From Rikenellaceae bacterium (GTDB lineage: Bacteria; Bacteroidota; Bacteroidia; Bacteroidales; Rikenellaceae): DNA of 64,000 nt. Location of the stretch: the NCBI GenBank assembly GCA_015059805.1, contig SUZO01000003.1:1-64000 (forward strand). Reading direction: 5' to 3'. Position numbers and translations under genes: made by a program. Under the pieces are notes generated by a model. The model saw only the letters and a list, made by a program, of their open reading frames with translations, did not search any database and was not told where the DNA came from. This document shows, piece after piece, positions 55,223-64,000 of this stretch. Each line of letters opens with the position of its first letter. Within the stretch, counting starts at the first letter, position 1.

Positions 55223-57862
55223 ATGAAGAAGAGTTTATTTATTATCGGTCTGGCACTTGCAGCCCTGACCGTTTCATGTTCAAAGGATGTAGAACTTCAG
55301 CCAGCTGTAGGTGGCAAGGTGACTCTCGGCGTGGCTATTGAGTCGGAGACTCGTACCGCTCTTGGCGCTCTAAATGGCGGAAAGTATGATGTTGTTTGGT
55401 CAGAGGGCGACTGCCTTGCTGTTAATGGCACAAAGTCTGAGGCTGTTGAGGCTGCTTATGTAGGTAAGACTACAGCGCAGTTTACTGTCTCTGGCGTTGA
55501 GGCTCCATATAATGTCCTATATCCAGCCTCTGTTCTTGGCAAGGATGGCAATATCACCGTTCCTACCGTTCAGAACTACACCGAGGGCTCTTTTGCTGCT
55601 GGTAGTGCAGTGGCTGTAGGTTACACTACTGGCTCTGCAGTAACACTGAAAAACCTCTATAGTTTTGTTAAACTCACTATCGCTAAGGGTGACGATGTAG
55701 CACTTAAGAGCGTTGCACTTCAGACTGTAGGTGGACAGGCAATCTCTGGTGTCTATAGCGTAGACTATCAGAATGCAGAGATTCGTGCTATCGCTGGTCA
55801 GAGCGTTATCCGCATTATGGATGTGCCTTATGGCTCTGATAATAAGGCTGTTGTCTATATCGCAGTTCCTGCAGGTAAGTACGAGGGTGGCTTTACTGTT
55901 ACCGTTACTGGCGCAGATGGCAAGTGTATGACAAAGAGGGCTTCAAAGATTACTGATGTGCCTGCTGGTTACCTTGTTAATATGCCAGAGTTCACATACA
56001 CTGGCACTGCTCGCAGCGAGGTTGTTATTACAAGTGCTGCAGAGCTTGTTGATTTTGCTACAGTATATAATAGCGGCTTTGACGGCGTAGCACTGCTTGG
56101 CAACGATATTGATATGACAGGTGTTGAGAACCTCCCTTACTTCTCACTTCTTGAGGAGGCTGTATTTGACGGTCAGGGCTATGCAATTAAGAACTGGACA
56201 AGCAACCACGGTCTTATTAACGTAAACTATGGTACAGTAAAGAACCTGACTATTGACCAGAGTTGTAACTTGACCTTTGACATGAGCAATACAGATGCAT
56301 CTACACCTCACGGTCTTGTTGTAAACTCAAATGTAGGTCTTGTGTCTGGCTGTATCAACAATGCAGATGTTACAGTTACTGCTGGCGATGTTATTAAGGA
56401 CCGTTCTGTTGGAGCTATTGTAGGTATTATTGGTACTGATAGCTATAGTGCATCTGAAACCACAGAGAAATATATCAATGCTCGCGTAGAGAACTGTATC
56501 AACAATGGTGACATCTCAATTACTGTTGATAGCTATGCAAGCGGTTGGTTCTTTGCAGGTGGTGTTGCAGGTAGCTACTATCCACACAATGCAGAGAGTA
56601 ATGGTGGTGTGTATAATTGTGTAAACAATGGTAACCTTAAGGTTGCTGCTAACAATAGTTTCTATGTTTTGTCTCTTGGTGGTGTTATTGGTACAGCAGG
56701 TAAGATTTACACATGTCCTGCTAGTAATACTATTATCAACTATTGTAAGATTGAGGATTGTGTAAACAATGGCGACTTGTCCTACGCCCCTACTAAAACA
56801 ACATCAAATACTTTCTTAGGAGGTATTGTAGGTGTTTCTCACGCTAGTATAACTAATGCAACAAATAATGGTAACATTACTCTTGCAGAAAATACCTCAA
56901 TGGGAAATAGTGTTCTTGCAGCTGGTGTAGCAGCAGTGTTCTCTGGTAACCTTACAAATCTTAAAAATACGGGTGCTATTACATTGAGTAAGATTGTTGC
57001 AAATAATAGACCTTTCTATGTCGCTGGTATTGCGGGTGTTAAGCTTATTAAACATAAGAGACCAGATCTCAACCTCGTTGCTGATGGTTGTACAAATAGC
57101 GGTAATATTACAGTTGATTTCACAACTACTTCAACAACAACTAATATCGTTGGAGGTGTCTTTGCGGACTGTGATTATATACCTGCATTTGCAACCAAAG
57201 GTAATAATGATAATAATAACAGTACCAGAAAAACTGCTGCTCTTATTGATGTGACGAATTGTGAGAATAGTGGTAAGATTACTGTATCTAACACAGGTGG
57301 TGCTTCGGCTCGCGTTGGTGGTATTGTTGGCTCTTGTGATGAGGGCTCAACTCCAATGGACTACTGCGTAAACAGTGGTGATATATCTGTTACTGGTGAT
57401 ATTAAGGCTACTAGCCCAATCGCAGGTCTTGCAGGTATTGGTGGCTCTTCATTTACAAATTGCCAGAGTCTCGGTGATATTACCGTAGAGGGTGAGAGTG
57501 CTGGTAGTGACTATATGAGTAATAAGGACACAAATGTTGTGTCTGTTAGTGCAATTTGCGCTCGTAGAGCTAACAATGCTGGCGAGTATACAGACTGCGT
57601 AATTGATTCTCAGATTACTTATAGTGCTACTACTCCAGAGAATGGTATTGTATTCGGTCTGATTCAGGGTGACCGTTGGGGCGGTAAGGTAACAACTGTT
57701 AGCGGAATTACTGTAAAGAGTACTACAACAATAAATGGCGTAAATGTTACTGCTGATAACTTGGCAAATCATACCTTCCTGGTTGGTCGCGACCAGGAGG
57801 TATGGGATAATAGAGCTAATAGCCCCTTCCAGATTGCTGAGGGCGGCGTAGTGCTTGAGTAG
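55223..57862 (+). CDS. Large fimbrillin-like lipoprotein with beta-helix (GLUG-like) repeats
   Basis: This 879-aa lipoprotein has lipobox TVSC followed by S-K-D. Residues about 30-265 are fimbrillin-like (ESETRTALGALNGGKYDVVWSEGD in two parts, then NVLYPASVLG and KNLYSFVKLTI). The remaining 600 residues are Asn/Gly-rich repeats of the form V-x-N-C-x-N-x-G-D/N-I-x-V followed by G-G-V-x-G. These probably form a right-handed beta-helix resembling GLUG adhesin repeats. Preceded by the 44-aa peptide gene and followed by a strong terminator. A surface adhesin or fibre tip is the likeliest role. Confidence 0.75.
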   Translation: MKKSLFIIGLALAALTVSCSKDVELQPAVGGKVTLGVAIESETRTALGALNGGKYDVVWSEGDCLAVNGTKSEAVEAAYVGKTTAQFTVSGVEAPYNVLYPASVLGKDGNITVPTVQNYTEGSFAAGSAVAVGYTTGSAVTLKNLYSFVKLTIAKGDDVALKSVALQTVGGQAISGVYSVDYQNAEIRAIAGQSVIRIMDVPYGSDNKAVVYIAVPAGKYEGGFTVTVTGADGKCMTKRASKITDVPAGYLVNMPEFTYTGTARSEVVITSAAELVDFATVYNSGFDGVALLGNDIDMTGVENLPYFSLLEEAVFDGQGYAIKNWTSNHGLINVNYGTVKNLTIDQSCNLTFDMSNTDASTPHGLVVNSNVGLVSGCINNADVTVTAGDVIKDRSVGAIVGIIGTDSYSASETTEKYINARVENCINNGDISITVDSYASGWFFAGGVAGSYYPHNAESNGGVYNCVNNGNLKVAANNSFYVLSLGGVIGTAGKIYTCPASNTIINYCKIEDCVNNGDLSYAPTKTTSNTFLGGIVGVSHASITNATNNGNITLAENTSMGNSVLAAGVAAVFSGNLTNLKNTGAITLSKIVANNRPFYVAGIAGVKLIKHKRPDLNLVADGCTNSGNITVDFTTTSTTTNIVGGVFADCDYIPAFATKGNNDNNNSTRKTAALIDVTNCENSGKITVSNTGGASARVGGIVGSCDEGSTPMDYCVNSGDISVTGDIKATSPIAGLAGIGGSSFTNCQSLGDITVEGESAGSDYMSNKDTNVVSVSAICARRANNAGEYTDCVIDSQITYSATTPENGIVFGLIQGDRWGGKVTTVSGITVKSTTTINGVNVTADNLANHTFLVGRDQEVWDNRANSPFQIAEGGVVLE

Positions 57863-57867
57863 ATGAA

Positions 57868-57907
57868 AAAACTGTTTGCGACTAACCATCGCAAACAGTT
57901 TTGTTTT
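57868..57907 (+). terminator. Terminator of the 879-aa lipoprotein gene
   Basis: A perfect 14-bp stem (57868-57881 with 57889-57902) closes a 7-nt loop and is followed by GTTTTT. It starts 6 bp after the stop codon. Confidence 0.9.
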
Positions 57908-57933
57908 TAGGTTTTTAGAGTTTATATTAGGGA

Positions 57934-57957
57934 GGGGTTGGCTTTGGTGCTAACCCC
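57934..57957 (-). terminator. Possible terminator of the sigma factor gene
   Basis: A 9-bp stem with one wobble pair (GGGGTTGGC / GCTAACCCC) lies 10 bp after the sigma gene stop. The following minus-strand sequence is only weakly T-rich, so termination may be moderate. Confidence 0.5.
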
Positions 57958-57966
57958 TTAGTTGTT

Positions 57967-58563
57967 CTACAAATCCAGTAAGAAGAGCAGTAGTGGAAGG
58001 TAGTCCTTCAGCTCCTCGCGCAAGATTTTCATGGTGCGGGAGAGTCGGTTATCTACAGCCTTGACGGTAATGCCGAGCTTTTCGGCTATCTCCTTATAAC
58101 TCAGGCGCTCTACGCGACTAAGAATAAAGACCTCGCGCAGATTGTTAGGTAACTTTTCAAGTGCTCTCTCAAGGAGCTCTGTAAGCTCTGTAGATAGGTA
58201 CATGTCGGGACTGTCAAACTGCTCACGCAGGTTGTACTCAATCTGCTGGTGAACCCTTGACAGTACGTTATTATGTTTAATGCGATTTAGAGCCTTATTA
58301 TGTACAATGCGCAGCAGCAGAGCCTTGATAGATTTGCCTGGAATAAGTGTCTGCTTGTTATCCCAGAGCCACATCATTGTATCTTGTACAATCTCCTCAG
58401 CCTCGTCTATGCCAACAAAGCGCGAGGCATAGGCGCACAGCCCGCGGTAGCTGCTCAAGTAGAGGGAGTCAAAATCAAAGTCGGTATCGTTTGTTAAACA
58501 ATCCGAACTGCTCCGCCTTGCAATCACAGGCTCTCCGATATTTATTATATCTTTGTCTGACAT
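57967..58563 (-). CDS. ECF RNA polymerase sigma factor (Bacteroidetes SusC/FecR type)
   Basis: This 198-aa sigma-70 family protein has region 2 (SLYLSSYRGLCAYASRFVG, DEAEEIVQDTMMWLWDN) and region 4 (LPNNLREVFILSRVERLSYK, EIAEKLGITVKAVDNRLSR). It presumably works with the divergent FecR anti-sigma and the STN-bearing SusC to switch on the SusCD locus when its ligand is bound. Unlike the usual operon arrangement, sigma and anti-sigma genes are divergent. A consensus promoter ends 5 bp before the ATG, so the mRNA is predicted to be leaderless. Confidence 0.93.
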   Translation of the reverse strand: MSDKDIINIGEPVIARRSSSDCLTNDTDFDFDSLYLSSYRGLCAYASRFVGIDEAEEIVQDTMMWLWDNKQTLIPGKSIKALLLRIVHNKALNRIKHNNVLSRVHQQIEYNLREQFDSPDMYLSTELTELLERALEKLPNNLREVFILSRVERLSYKEIAEKLGITVKAVDNRLSRTMKILREELKDYLPLLLFLLDL

Positions 58564-58568
58564 ATCCG

Positions 58569-58599
58569 CAAATTTAATAAAAAATTAACTATCTGCAAA
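58569..58599 (-). promoter_or_regulatory. Promoter of the ECF sigma gene
   Basis: On the minus strand TTTG (58596-58599), 19 bp and TAAATTTG (58569-58576) match the Bacteroidetes primary-sigma consensus. The start codon lies 5 bp beyond the -7 box, so the transcript would have almost no 5' UTR. Confidence 0.8.
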
Positions 58600-58681
58600 C
58601 ACTTTTTAAGAAAAGTGACTAAATTAGTTTTTTACGTAGGAATGTGTAGTTGTTAGTTGTATATAATGTATAAGATTGTAT

Positions 58682-59674
58682 ATGTATATGGATGTAGATG
58701 TAATTCAAGAGGTAACTGAGGCTATGCTTGTCGATTTTATTGACGGCAAACTCGCTCCAGAGCAGATGGCTCAGGTGGAGCGTTGGTATGACGCATCAGA
58801 GCAGAATCGTAAGAGCCTTGAGCAGCTCTATTATATCGTCAAGTTGCACGATATGACAGTGGCTGTAAAGGATATTGACCCAGCCAAATCACTCGCAGAG
58901 CTTAAACGTCGAGTCTCTGAGCGCGAGCAGGATAAGAGGAGTAGTACAATAAGGCAGTGGAGCGGTCGTATTATGCGCTATGCGGCTGTGTTGTTTGTCT
59001 GTTTTGCTGTTGTGAGCGGCGCGATATTGCTCTTTGCAAATCGTAGTGAGCAGTGTGAGATTTGCGCCGACAAAATGGAGAATAAGACCATTGTGCTGCC
59101 AGATAAGTCTACAGTGGTGCTGAAGGCAAACTCAACAATAGTCTTTAACTCTAACTTTAGCAAGAATCGTACTGTAAAGTTGGATGGAGAGGCGCTGTTT
59201 GATGTCGTTAAGATGGCGGGAGTGCCATTTGTCGTTAAGGCTAAGGATGCGCAGATTGTTGTTAAGGGTACAAAGTTCAACTTCAAGGCATATTCAGATT
59301 GCGAGAGTATTGAGGCGGTGCTTATCAATGGCGCTGTTGACTTCTCTACATCTACCCACAACATAGCCCTTAAACCAAATCAGAAGGCTGTATATAACAA
59401 AGGTAGCCGTCGCGTGAATATCGTTGAGGTAGACGCTGAGCTTGAGGTCTTTGGTCAGCGTTATTTTGATATGGAGCCATTGGGTGCGGTAATCAACTCA
59501 CTTGAGCAGTTCTATGACTGCCGCATATCATTCTCAGATGCAAGAATTGAGGATATTCGCTTCTCAGGAACTATTGACCGTTCAAATACCCTTGACCATA
59601 CACTGAATATTGTCACTCTTACCACAGGAACATCTTTCCGCCGCGTGGGTGATGCGATAATCATTGATAGGTAA
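58682..59674 (+). CDS. FecR family anti-sigma factor with DUF4974 domain
   Basis: FecR-type proteins hold the ECF sigma at the inner membrane until a TonB-dependent transducer signals. The ATG at 58682 gives 330 aa (another ATG follows 6 bp on). A cytoplasmic N-terminal helical part (about 1-98) binds sigma. One membrane helix (about 99-120, YAAVLFVCFAVVSGAILLF) follows. The periplasmic FecR domain (ENKTIVLPDKSTVVLKANST ... GVPFVVKAKDAQIVVKGTKF) and DUF4974 domain (RYFDMEPLGAVINSLEQFY to the end) complete it. The SusC gene begins 41-47 bp downstream. Confidence 0.92.
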   Translation: MYMDVDVIQEVTEAMLVDFIDGKLAPEQMAQVERWYDASEQNRKSLEQLYYIVKLHDMTVAVKDIDPAKSLAELKRRVSEREQDKRSSTIRQWSGRIMRYAAVLFVCFAVVSGAILLFANRSEQCEICADKMENKTIVLPDKSTVVLKANSTIVFNSNFSKNRTVKLDGEALFDVVKMAGVPFVVKAKDAQIVVKGTKFNFKAYSDCESIEAVLINGAVDFSTSTHNIALKPNQKAVYNKGSRRVNIVEVDAELEVFGQRYFDMEPLGAVINSLEQFYDCRISFSDARIEDIRFSGTIDRSNTLDHTLNIVTLTTGTSFRRVGDAIIIDR

Positions 59675-59721
59675 TAGTTATAATTCACAAAACAACAATA
59701 GTACTACTAAACAAAATGCTT

Positions 59722-62700
59722 ATGAAACGAAATCTACTTGATTTTGGGCTGCGACTTTTAGTCGTATGCCTTATGTTGAGCCTCTCGTGGCAGAGTGTGA
59801 GCGCGCAGAGTACTGCTCGCATAGATGCATCGGGGGCAAAGACATTGAAACAACTTATTGAGAAGATTGAGGCTGGTAGTAACTACCGCTTCTCGTGGTC
59901 TGGCAATCTGCCAAACGACATCTCTATCACTGCTCCAAGTGGACAGCAGACCGTTGAGCAACTGCTAAAGAGCGCTCTTGCTGGTAAGGATGTTACTTTT
60001 GTAATTCGCCAGAATGATATTGTGCTTCTTCCGCAGAAAAAGGCGCAGAACACCACCACTACTGCTCGTCAGAACAGTGAGCGCACAATCTCAGGTAAGA
60101 TTGTTGATGATCTAACTGGCGAGCCAGTTATCGGTGCATCTGTCTGGATTAAGGACTCTACACTCGGTACATCGGCAGACCTTGATGGTAACTTTACACT
60201 CAAGTGTGACAATCAGTTGGCTGTTGTAGCTGTCTCATTTATTGGTTATCAGGAGGTTGAGATGCCAGTGCGTGATATTACCTCGCACATCACTATCCGC
60301 CTCAAGCAAACAACTACTCAGGTGGAGGATGTTGTTATCGTCGGTTACGGTACACAGAAAAAGGCAAGTATCGTAGGTGCTATCTCATCTGTAGCCCTTG
60401 ATGATTTGAAGGCTCCAGTGGCAAAGCTCTCTGGAAATATCGCTGGTCAGCTTGCTGGTGTTGTATCTGTACAGCGCTCTGGTGAGCCAGGTGCAGGCTC
60501 TACATTCTGGATTCGCGGTATCTCAACCTTTGGTGAGAGCAAGACTCCGCTTATCCTTGTGGATGGTATCGAGCGCGATATGGACCTTGTAAATGTTGAC
60601 GATATTAAGGAGATGAGTATCCTCAAGGATGCGTCAGCGACAGCAATCTACGGTGTGCGAGGTGCTAATGGCGTTGTGATGATTACAACTCGCAGTGGCG
60701 AGAGTGGCAAGCCAAAGGTTTCACTCTCTATGGAGGCGGGTCTTGTAAGCCCTACCAAGACTCCGCAGATGCTTGATGGTGTGCAGTTCGCTCAGATGTA
60801 TAACGAGGCTGCAGGTAGCATGGTCTACTCTCCTGAGACTATTGAAAAGTATCGCACAGGCGTTGATACTGACCTCTATCCTAATGTTGATTGGCTCAAC
60901 ACTCTCTATAAGGACCAGACTTGGAACGAGAAGGTTAATGTATCTGTTAGCGGTGGTGGTGATATTGCAAAGTACTACATCTCAGGCGCATTCTACAACG
61001 AGGCGGGTCTGTTTGCTGTAGATAATATGAAGAACTATGACACTTCGCTCTACTATCGCCGATACAACTTCCGCTCTAATGTAGATGTGCAGGTGTTTAA
61101 GTATACAAAACTTAATATTAACCTTGCAACCTCTTTTGAGCGTAAGAATGAGCCTGGCGGCGATGCAAGTAGCATCTGGAACTATACACTCAACACCTCT
61201 CCAAATGCCTATCCGCTCTTCTACTCTGACGGTACTCTTGCAGGTCCTGCAGATAATGACGGTGCAAACCCATATGTGCTTCTGACGCAGAAGGGTTATC
61301 GTGAGAAGTTCTGGAACACAGCAACCTCTACAATCAACCTCCAGCAGGATTTCAGCAACTGGATTACTAAGGGTCTTACGGCAAATATAAAGTTTGCATT
61401 TGACGCGATGAACTACCAGCATGTTGCTCGTACAAAGACTCCACAGCAGTGGATTGCCTCTGGCCGTGATGAGGAGGGTAACCTTATTAAGACCGAGACC
61501 GTGGTCGGTCAGCAGAGCCTCTCACTGGGTAAGAGTAGCAACAGCCGCCGTACTGTATATCTTGAGGCGCAGATTAACTACGCCCGCACATTCGGTCGCC
61601 ACTCTGTAGGTGCGCTTTTCCTCTATCAGCACTCACAGAAGAACTATATTGACACTACAGAGACCGACTCTGATAAGTTCCTACCTTATCGTAATCAGGG
61701 TATCGCTGGTCGTGTAACTTACGACTTTGATAACCGCTACTTTGTTGAGGCAAACTTCGGTTATAACGGCTCTGAGAACTTCTCTCCAGGCAACCGCTTC
61801 GGTTTCTTCCCATCTGTAGCGGCTGGTTGGGCAATCTCTGAGGAGCCATTCTTTGAGAAGGCTAAGGATGTGGTTGATATGCTCAAGATAAAGGCTTCTT
61901 ATGGTCTTGTGGGTAATGACCAGATTGGTGGTAATCGCCGATTTATCTACCTTGAGACTATTGAGCCAGGATATACCTACTACTTCGGTAGTGCAAATAC
62001 CGCCTATACTGGTATTCGCCTTGGTGACTATCCAAATGCTAACGTAGGCTGGGAGACAGTGCGTAAGTTTAACGTAGGTCTTGATTTGTCACTGTTTGGC
62101 AAGTTCAAGTTGCAGATGGACTACTTTAAGGATAACCGTAGTGGAATCTTCCTCCAGGCATCATCTATTCCAGAGATTGCAGGTCTTACAAATAAACCAT
62201 ACATCAACGTTGGTAAGATGCGCAACGAGGGTTTTGATGCCTCTATTGAGTACCACCAGAAGTTTGGTCAGGTAGATGTTACCGCTCGTGCAAACTTTAC
62301 CTACGCCCACAATACTATCCTTGATAACGACCAGCCAGATTGGGAGTACCTCTACCAGAACCGTATCGGTCAGAGTAACTGGCAGACTTTTGGTCTTGTA
62401 GCAGATGGTCTATTCCAGAGTCAGGAGGAGATTGACTCATGGCCTGAGCAGCAGTTTGGCGAGGTTAAACCTGGAGATATTCGTTATATTGATATTAACG
62501 GTGACGGCGTTGTCAATGACTACGATAAGAAGCCTATCGGTTTCCCTAATGTTCCAGAAATCTCATATGGTTTTGGCGCATCAGTACGTTGGAAGGGTTT
62601 TGATGTCTCTGTATTCTTCCAGGGCGTTGATAATGTAAACTTCTTTATCAACAACACCTTCACTCAGCCATTTAGCGCAACAAAGAATCGCCACTCAAAT

Positions 62701-63036
62701 GTCTTCTCAGACCTCTATGGCAACTACTGGACAGAGAATAACCGCGATGCTAAGTATCCACGCCTCTCTATCGGTACTAACAACAATAACAACCAGACCT
62801 CTACCTACTGGATGGTTGATGGTCGTTATATCCGCCTAAAGAATGCTGAGATTGGATACACTCTTCCTAAGCGCATTATGTCAAAGGCTCATATTGACCG
62901 CCTGAGAATCTATCTGTCGGGTATGAACCTGCTGACATTCTCACCATTTAAGTTGTGGGACCCAGACTTGCAGACTGGTGCAGCAAACTATCCTAACAAT
63001 AGAGTTTATAACATTGGTGTAACCCTTGTATTCTAA
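59722..63036 (+). CDS. SusC/RagA family TonB-dependent receptor with STN signalling domain
   Basis: This outer-membrane receptor imports glycans or peptides with its SusD partner. The second ATG (59722) directly precedes MKRNLLDFGLRLL; the first lies 6 bp upstream. The signal peptide ends VSAQS. Residues about 30-105 form an STN domain (KTLKQLIEKIEAGSNYRFSW), used for signalling to FecR. A carboxypeptidase-regulatory-like domain (ISGKIVDDLTGEPVIGASVW) follows. The plug has IVGYGTQKKASIVGAI, IRGISTFGES and ILKDASATAIYGVRGANGVV. A 22-strand barrel ends NIGVTLVF. The full 1104-aa length is usual. Confidence 0.96.
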   Translation: MKRNLLDFGLRLLVVCLMLSLSWQSVSAQSTARIDASGAKTLKQLIEKIEAGSNYRFSWSGNLPNDISITAPSGQQTVEQLLKSALAGKDVTFVIRQNDIVLLPQKKAQNTTTTARQNSERTISGKIVDDLTGEPVIGASVWIKDSTLGTSADLDGNFTLKCDNQLAVVAVSFIGYQEVEMPVRDITSHITIRLKQTTTQVEDVVIVGYGTQKKASIVGAISSVALDDLKAPVAKLSGNIAGQLAGVVSVQRSGEPGAGSTFWIRGISTFGESKTPLILVDGIERDMDLVNVDDIKEMSILKDASATAIYGVRGANGVVMITTRSGESGKPKVSLSMEAGLVSPTKTPQMLDGVQFAQMYNEAAGSMVYSPETIEKYRTGVDTDLYPNVDWLNTLYKDQTWNEKVNVSVSGGGDIAKYYISGAFYNEAGLFAVDNMKNYDTSLYYRRYNFRSNVDVQVFKYTKLNINLATSFERKNEPGGDASSIWNYTLNTSPNAYPLFYSDGTLAGPADNDGANPYVLLTQKGYREKFWNTATSTINLQQDFSNWITKGLTANIKFAFDAMNYQHVARTKTPQQWIASGRDEEGNLIKTETVVGQQSLSLGKSSNSRRTVYLEAQINYARTFGRHSVGALFLYQHSQKNYIDTTETDSDKFLPYRNQGIAGRVTYDFDNRYFVEANFGYNGSENFSPGNRFGFFPSVAAGWAISEEPFFEKAKDVVDMLKIKASYGLVGNDQIGGNRRFIYLETIEPGYTYYFGSANTAYTGIRLGDYPNANVGWETVRKFNVGLDLSLFGKFKLQMDYFKDNRSGIFLQASSIPEIAGLTNKPYINVGKMRNEGFDASIEYHQKFGQVDVTARANFTYAHNTILDNDQPDWEYLYQNRIGQSNWQTFGLVADGLFQSQEEIDSWPEQQFGEVKPGDIRYIDINGDGVVNDYDKKPIGFPNVPEISYGFGASVRWKGFDVSVFFQGVDNVNFFINNTFTQPFSATKNRHSNVFSDLYGNYWTENNRDAKYPRLSIGTNNNNNQTSTYWMVDGRYIRLKNAEIGYTLPKRIMSKAHIDRLRIYLSGMNLLTFSPFKLWDPDLQTGAANYPNNRVYNIGVTLVF

Positions 63037-63042
63037 GCAGCT

Positions 63043-64000
63043 ATGAACAAATATATCATTATACTTATATCAATTCTTTCTCTTGGTATGTCAAGCTGTG
63101 ACTCATTCCTTGAGCGACAGCCAGACGAGCCACAGACATCTGAGAATATCTTTGAGAAGCGCATTACAACATTCCAGTACCTTGCAAATGTGTATGCGTG
63201 GATAAATAACGAGACTGACCCATCTGGTCAGAATAACATCTTCACACCATCTTCTGATGAGTGTTCAGTATCCTTTGGAAACCGTTGGTTCCGCCTCTTC
63301 AATAACGGTACTTGGCAAGTATCATCAAATCCAAGTTCATTCCTCACTAAGAACTACTCTCTCTATTGGAAGGGTATTCGTGAGGCGAGCTACTTTATGG
63401 AGAATGTTCACCGCTGCCCAGAGCTTACTGAGCAGGAGGTTAAGGAGTGGATTGCTGAGGCTCGTTTCCTACGTGCATACTACTACTTCAGCCTTATGCG
63501 TATGTGGGGTCCAGTGCCTATCCTTGGCGAGTCACCAGTAGACTACTCAAGCCAGGAGATTCGTGATATTGACCGCAACACTTGGGACGAGTGTGTAGAT
63601 TGGCTCAGCAATCAGTGTGACCTTGCTGCAGCAGATTTGCTCCTTGAGCAGTCAAGTACTTGGTTGGGTCGTGCTACTAAGGGTGCTGCACTTGCTCTCA
63701 AGTCTCGTCTATTGCTCTATTCTGCTCGTCCACTGTTTAATGGTAACCCAACCTATCAGGGTATGAAGAACTACTATGGCAACGACCTATTCCCACAGGC
63801 GGTAGATGCCCAGAAGTGGGTCAAGGCTGCTCAGGCTGCTGAGGCTGTGATGGATTTGGGTCTGTATCAGATTATCGGCGAGAACGATGGTCTGCCGTAT
63901 GAGAGCTGGCGCAAGGTATTCCTTGAGCGTTGGAATGATGAGCTTATCTTTGCTCGTCAGAATACCTCTTACAACTGGCGCGTAGCAACCACACCTGAGG
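63043..64000 (+). CDS. SusD/RagB family lipoprotein (partial, runs off the window)
   Basis: The gene starts 6 bp after the SusC stop and is open to the window end (319 codons seen). The lipoprotein signal is MNKYIIILISILSLGMSSC, followed by D-S-F-L-E-R-Q-P-D, the classic SusD N-terminus (C-D-x-F-L-D/E-x-x-P). Typical SusD helices follow: EVKEWIAEARFLRAYYYFSL, MRMWGPVPILGESPV and GRATKGAALALKSRLLLYSA. These belong to the TPR-like SusD fold that caps the receptor. The rest of the protein, probably 200-300 residues, lies beyond the window. Confidence 0.95.
   Translation, partial: MNKYIIILISILSLGMSSCDSFLERQPDEPQTSENIFEKRITTFQYLANVYAWINNETDPSGQNNIFTPSSDECSVSFGNRWFRLFNNGTWQVSSNPSSFLTKNYSLYWKGIREASYFMENVHRCPELTEQEVKEWIAEARFLRAYYYFSLMRMWGPVPILGESPVDYSSQEIRDIDRNTWDECVDWLSNQCDLAAADLLLEQSSTWLGRATKGAALALKSRLLLYSARPLFNGNPTYQGMKNYYGNDLFPQAVDAQKWVKAAQAAEAVMDLGLYQIIGENDGLPYESWRKVFLERWNDELIFARQNTSYNWRVATTPE

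Overview
The window is chromosomal DNA of a member of the Bacteroidales. The evidence is SusC/SusD and FecR genes, many lipoproteins of fimbrillin, BACON, DUF4493 and PCMD type, an ISAon1-like element, an A/V-type ATPase operon of the Bacteroidetes layout, and promoters of the TTTG-N19/20-TAnnTTTG type with few Shine-Dalgarno sites. The futalosine-pathway gene mqnC would fit the Alistipes/Rikenellaceae side of the order, but that placement is only a suggestion.

Layout. 0-6 kb: a minus-strand rimP-nusA-infB operon with a CoA-transferase gene behind it. 6-12.8 kb: surface lipoproteins, including a 45-aa peptide gene directly upstream of a fimbrillin-like lipoprotein. 12.8-14.3 kb: an intact 1.4-kb insertion sequence with a 9-bp target duplication, lying between an LRR lipoprotein gene and its terminator. 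14.3-18.5 kb: tRNA-Arg, two tandem small outer-membrane proteins and pyruvate phosphate dikinase. 18.6-24 kb: a housekeeping string murB-tilS-holA-(aminotransferase-like)-mnmA. 24.1-26.3 kb: a DUF4301 gene and a repeat-rich non-coding block with a 127-bp inverted repeat. 26.3-33.8 kb: the seven-gene ATPase operon E-DUF2764-A-B-D-I-K. 33.8-39.3 kb: transketolase, then clpX, clpP and trigger factor. 39.4-44.6 kb: glutaminyl cyclase, M20 amidohydrolase, RNase R and mqnC on the plus strand.

44.6-54.8 kb is a long minus-strand cluster: a fimbrillin-like protein, three DUF4493-type lipoproteins (one with a C-terminal PCMD), two paralogous outer-membrane barrel-like proteins, a second PCMD lipoprotein and an overlapping HD-domain hydrolase. 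It looks like a surface or fibre-like system without an assigned function. 55-58 kb holds a second small peptide gene (44 aa) in front of another large fimbrillin-like lipoprotein. 58-64 kb is an ECF sigma / FecR anti-sigma / SusC (with STN domain) / SusD set; SusD runs off the window.

The strongest candidate for something undescribed is the pair of small peptides at 8.3 kb and 55.1 kb. They share an ungapped 20-residue core (10 identities) and both sit immediately upstream of a fimbrillin-type lipoprotein. All family assignments were made by reading the sequence; no database search was run.
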